Positions 61,823 through 64,000 of a stretch of 64,000 nt of DNA are shown piece after piece; within the stretch, counting starts at the first letter, position 1, and every line of letters starts with the position of its first letter. Below the pieces are notes generated by a model that worked only from the letters and a program-made list of their open reading frames with translations, had not been told where the DNA came from and searched no databases. The DNA is from Maribacter aquimaris (GTDB lineage Bacteria > Bacteroidota > Bacteroidia > Flavobacteriales > Flavobacteriaceae). Location of the stretch: positions 372,001-436,000 of the forward strand of contig NZ_JABTCF010000003.1 of assembly GCF_014596745.1 (NCBI RefSeq), written 5' to 3'. A program made the position numbers and the translations under genes.

Positions 61823-62506
61823 TTATAAGTTTTTTGTTGTAATTCAAATCCTTCTATACTCGTATTAATGTATCGTTAGAACGAAATTTTACAACTGTGA
61901 TTGTCCTCGTTTAATAAATCGTACCCTATTTTAACAAAATGCTAGGCATTCCGCCAAAAAGGGATTGGTTCCCCATGGTCGATAAGCAACATCAATACCC
62001 CACAAAAGCGCAGGTTTCATTCCATTATCAAGTAAGTTTGGGGAAACTAATTGAACCATAAAATTATGGCATAGGTCGGCTGACCCCGCAATTATGTTGT
62101 GAAACTGCCTTATTCTGTTGTGAAACGATGAATTGGGACATTCCTATGTATTTCATCGGATTTTTAATGCCTTTCATGGAGTTTTGTAGGAAAATAGGAA
62201 GTCTCGAAGGCATCTTAGGTCAATCCCGAAAGTTGGGTGTGAATTAGAAAAAGAAGGCATAAACTATCCCGAAGATCGTGTTCTGTTCATTTTTTGCATT
62301 GCCTCAAATGCATAGCATTCATGAATACCGTTAAAAAACAATAGACATGCCGATGAATAAAAAACGACCAGGGCCGAAAAACCAAGGTATGGTATACCGT
62401 GGTTTAGAGGAGCCAGCCGTAGCCTGGCCATTATACTGAGATCTATATTGGGAAAAGCAGGTAAACCCCTGGCCACACCGTCCAGGCCGCTTTCACTAAG
62501 GTGAAA

Positions 62507-62750
62507 TGCGCTATGGACGGCTTCCCCCGCCCAATGCGGAAACCACTTGATTTAAAACGAAAACTAAAATAGGCCGGGAAAGTTTACGATTAACTTACTG
62601 AAACCAATGGAAATATTGATTTACAAGGCTGACATTCTTTTTAAAGTCAGCCTGTCATTCCGAATGAGGTACGAAGAGGAATCGCACTAGCATAGGGGTA
62701 TGGGATTTCTCGTTGCTCGTTCCTCGCTCTGTCGAAATGACAAGGTCTTA
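62507..62750. repeat. Tandem repeat, copy 1 (244 bp)
   Basis: Begins TGCGCTATGGACGGC. It is 244 bp and is followed directly by a second copy of the same length. The two copies differ mainly in a short stretch after AATGCGGAAA and in a few single bases. It contains a hairpin GGCTGAC/GTCAGCC (62627-62652) and a REP-like element (62653-62742). Confidence 0.93.
62653..62742. repeat. REP-like palindromic element, copy 1
   Basis: Starts TGTCATTCCGA and ends TCGAAATGACA, which are imperfect inverted copies of one another. The body is rich in short self-complementary pieces. This is the pattern of a dispersed flavobacterial intergenic repeat (short palindromes starting GTCATTCCGA) that I recall from other genomes. 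Confidence 0.75.
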
Positions 62751-62994
62751 TGCGCCATGGACGGCTTCCCCCGCCCAATGCGGAAATTCCTCGATTTACT
62801 ACGAAAACTAAAATAGGCCGGGAAAGTTTACGATTAACTTACTGAAACCAATGGAAATATTGATTTACAAGGCTGACATTCTTTTTAAAGTCAGCCTGTC
62901 ATTCCGAATGAGGTACGAAGAGGAATCGCACTAGCATAGGGGTATGGGATTTCTCGTCGCTCGTTCCTCGCTCTGTCGAAATGACAAGGTCTTA
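62751..62994. repeat. Tandem repeat, copy 2 (244 bp)
   Basis: Begins TGCGCCATGGACGGC, same length as copy 1 and nearly identical to it. Its REP-like element lies at 62897-62986 and its hairpin at 62871-62896. Confidence 0.93.
62897..62986. repeat. REP-like palindromic element, copy 2
   Basis: The same element as at 62653-62742, shifted by exactly 244 bases; GTTGCTCG reads GTCGCTCG here. Confidence 0.75.
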
Positions 62995-63064
62995 TGCGCT
63001 ATGGACGGCTTCCCCCGCCCAATGCGGAAACCACTGGATTTAAAACGAAATCAAAAATAGGCCG
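62995..63064. repeat. Tandem repeat, partial copy 3 (70 bp)
   Basis: Repeats the first part of the unit (TGCGCTATGGACGGC to AATAGGCCG) with scattered changes and then diverges. Copy 3 resembles copy 1 more than copy 2 at the AAACCAC position. Confidence 0.85.
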
Positions 63065-63205
63065 TTCCTTTTTTAGGACCCCGTTCAGGGGGATGAAAAA
63101 TAGAATTCTTCCTTTACAGATTAACCACAATTTTCACATAAACACTACAATTGTTCTTGATCCAGCATCACATTCCACGAAGACCGGAAGAAACTTTTAC
63201 AACTA

Positions 63206-63238
63206 AAAAGAGCCTTGTCTTTAAAACAAGGCTCTTTT
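63206..63238. terminator. Orphan bidirectional terminator
   Basis: AAAAGAGCCTTGT (63206-63218) pairs perfectly with ACAAGGCTCTTTT (63226-63238) around CTTTAAA. No gene ends near it on the plus strand, and the LytTR gene on the minus strand already has its own hairpin 160 bases earlier. Confidence 0.85.
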
Positions 63239-63395
63239 ACGAGAACACTATATGAAAATGAAAAATTTTATACTTTTTTAAGCGGCAATACCTTGTTTCG
63301 TATCACATGGCTAATATAGAAGCATTCGCCACTTTCAAAAACTTAATGTTGTGAACAATGCAATTTCTGTGGTGAACGTTGGCTATACCGTTATC

Positions 63396-63430
63396 ACAAA
63401 AAAAAAGAGGTGCTGATGTGCACCTCTTTA
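63396..63430 (-). terminator. Terminator of the LytTR regulator gene
   Basis: AAAGAGGTGC (63404-63413) pairs with GCACCTCTTT (63420-63429) around TGATGT; the A run on the left gives a T tail on the minus strand. It lies 20 bases beyond the stop codon. Confidence 0.88.
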
Positions 63431-63450
63431 TAGCTATGGTTTCCTTAACC

Positions 63451-64000
63451 CTAGGAATTCATTGCAGAAATAATGAATTCCTTAAAATCCTTACTGATCG
63501 GAATCAAATTGTTGTTGATCATGATATCCTTGGAGTTGATGGCATCAATATGATCCACATTGACGATATAGGATTTGTGTGCCCTATAGAACTTATTCTT
63601 AGGTAATTTTTCGAGATAATCCTTCAATGGTGAACGTACCAGGAACTTTTTGTCAACCGTATTCACTTCCAAGTATACATTGTCCGCTTTTATAAATTGG
63701 ATATCCCCAAATTGGATCCTGTAATACAAATGCTGTTTTTTTACAAAAATAGAATCCTTAAGTACAGAGTTGGACATGGGTACGTCATCCTCATTGACCT
63801 TATCCTCAACGGGAGCCTGCTTATTGGTACCGTATGTAAAGTTGGATAGTGCAATCTCAATGGAGGTATAAAGATCTTGTTGTTCAAAAGGCTTTACCAA
63901 ATACCCATTGGGTTTCACTGTTTTGGCATTTTCCACCGTTGCCCGGTCCGAGTTGGAGGTAACAAAAATGAAAGGAATATCATAATTCTCCCGAATATGT
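63451..64000 (-). CDS. LytTR-family response regulator, N-terminus cut by window edge
   Basis: The frame is open from the stop at 63451 to the right edge; 182 residues are visible. The first part is the end of a receiver domain: IPFIFVTSNSDRATVENA and KPNGYLVKPFEQQDLYTS, with the conserved Thr/Ser and the KPF lysine; the phosphorylated Asp is outside the window. After a linker comes a LytTR DNA-binding domain (about the last 100 residues) with DIQFIKADNVYLEV, FYRAHKSYIVNVDHI and LIPISKDFKE. A GTG at 63936 could be mistaken for the start, but the frame continues. It is the likely partner of the TPR kinase at 59818-61785 on the same strand. Confidence 0.93.
   Translation of the reverse strand, partial: HIRENYDIPFIFVTSNSDRATVENAKTVKPNGYLVKPFEQQDLYTSIEIALSNFTYGTNKQAPVEDKVNEDDVPMSNSVLKDSIFVKKQHLYYRIQFGDIQFIKADNVYLEVNTVDKKFLVRSPLKDYLEKLPKNKFYRAHKSYIVNVDHIDAINSKDIMINNNLIPISKDFKEFIISAMNS

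Larger units (their letters stand above)
61786..63450. other. Large non-coding region with repeats between kinase and LytTR regulator
   Basis: About 1665 bases without a convincing gene. From left to right: a palindrome 12 bases upstream of the kinase start (61797-61822); an AT-rich stretch to about 62250; a block with short, degenerate frames (62264-62476) without coding character; the 244-bp tandem repeat (62507-63064); an orphan bidirectional terminator (63206-63238); and the terminator of the LytTR gene. Confidence 0.7.

Noticed and set aside
62264-62476. Minus-strand frame of 70 codons left of the repeats, with a hydrophobic middle
   Set aside because: No promoter, ribosome site, or family; it may be a chance frame or a decayed gene, and cannot be supported as either.
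62507-63064. CRISPR array
   Set aside because: The units are 244 bp, directly joined and without unique spacers; no cas genes are present.
62994-63206. Plus-strand 70-codon frame ending at the orphan terminator
   Set aside because: It begins inside the third repeat copy and has a random-looking composition; noted only with the terminator.

Overview
The window is a chromosomal segment of a bacterium of the phylum Bacteroidota, almost certainly family Flavobacteriaceae; I cannot name the genus. The evidence is the gene families (YfhO membrane protein, DUF4834, BatA-domain protein, CAL67264-type small membrane protein, OMP_b-brl_3 TonB receptor, zinc-dependent HEIGH metalloprotease), scarce Shine-Dalgarno sequences, and promoters of the Bacteroidetes type (TTG-N19/20-TAnnTTTG), seen best before the TonB receptor, ybaB and prfB. 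The DNA is moderately AT-rich and dense with genes. I see no tRNA, rRNA, CRISPR array, prophage or intact insertion sequence.

Layout. 1-5.1 kb: a MarR-type regulator cut by the left edge, with paired palindromes at its start; a DUF2238 membrane protein; and a siderophore TonB receptor plus PepSY membrane protein pair whose promoter lies between two matching palindromes, probably iron-responsive. 5.1-15.4 kb: a family 2 glycosyltransferase, a BatA-type protein, a dihydroorotase-like protein that has lost its metal ligands, an esterase, a PhnP-like hydrolase, a conserved unknown protein, Bcp peroxiredoxin and an endonuclease III without the iron-sulfur cysteines. 15.4-17.4 kb: two paralogous ECF sigma factors, each followed by its own paralogous 47-residue protein, which is a duplicated two-gene module. 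17.6-27.5 kb: uvrA, an arginine/serine-rich exported protein behind a sigma-54-like promoter, and a four-gene polysaccharide/glycan operon (DUF4834, YfhO, GT4, flippase).

27.5-34.5 kb: an outer-membrane protein, a large GNAT protein, then an alpha-oxoamine synthase beside a cysteine-synthase-fold enzyme, a pair that fits sulfonolipid (capnine) base synthesis, and oligopeptidase B. 34.6-46.5 kb: YbaB, a periplasmic thioredoxin, an OmpA protein with an internal repeat, a DUF1508 protein, threonine aldolase, an HEIGH metalloprotease, and the operon prfB-HAD-arsC. The prfB gene carries the classical programmed +1 frameshift, so its start lies in another frame. A Gly/Tyr-rich small exported protein and a TonB-type receptor follow.

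46.6-59.8 kb: fumC, a coiled-coil membrane protein, an exported metallo-beta-lactamase-fold lipoprotein, ettA, a Gfo/Idh oxidoreductase, an acyl-CoA carboxyltransferase, and an overlapping menC-CPBP protease-menE cluster for menaquinone synthesis, then an SDR and a UPF0173 hydrolase. 59.8-64 kb: a TPR histidine kinase and a LytTR response regulator (cut by the right edge) on the same strand, separated by 1.66 kb of non-coding DNA with a 244-bp tandem repeat that carries REP-like palindromes and an orphan terminator.

The strongest leads for something not yet described are the duplicated sigma/47-residue module, the putative sulfonolipid gene pair, the regulatory palindromes, and the repeat block between the two signalling genes.
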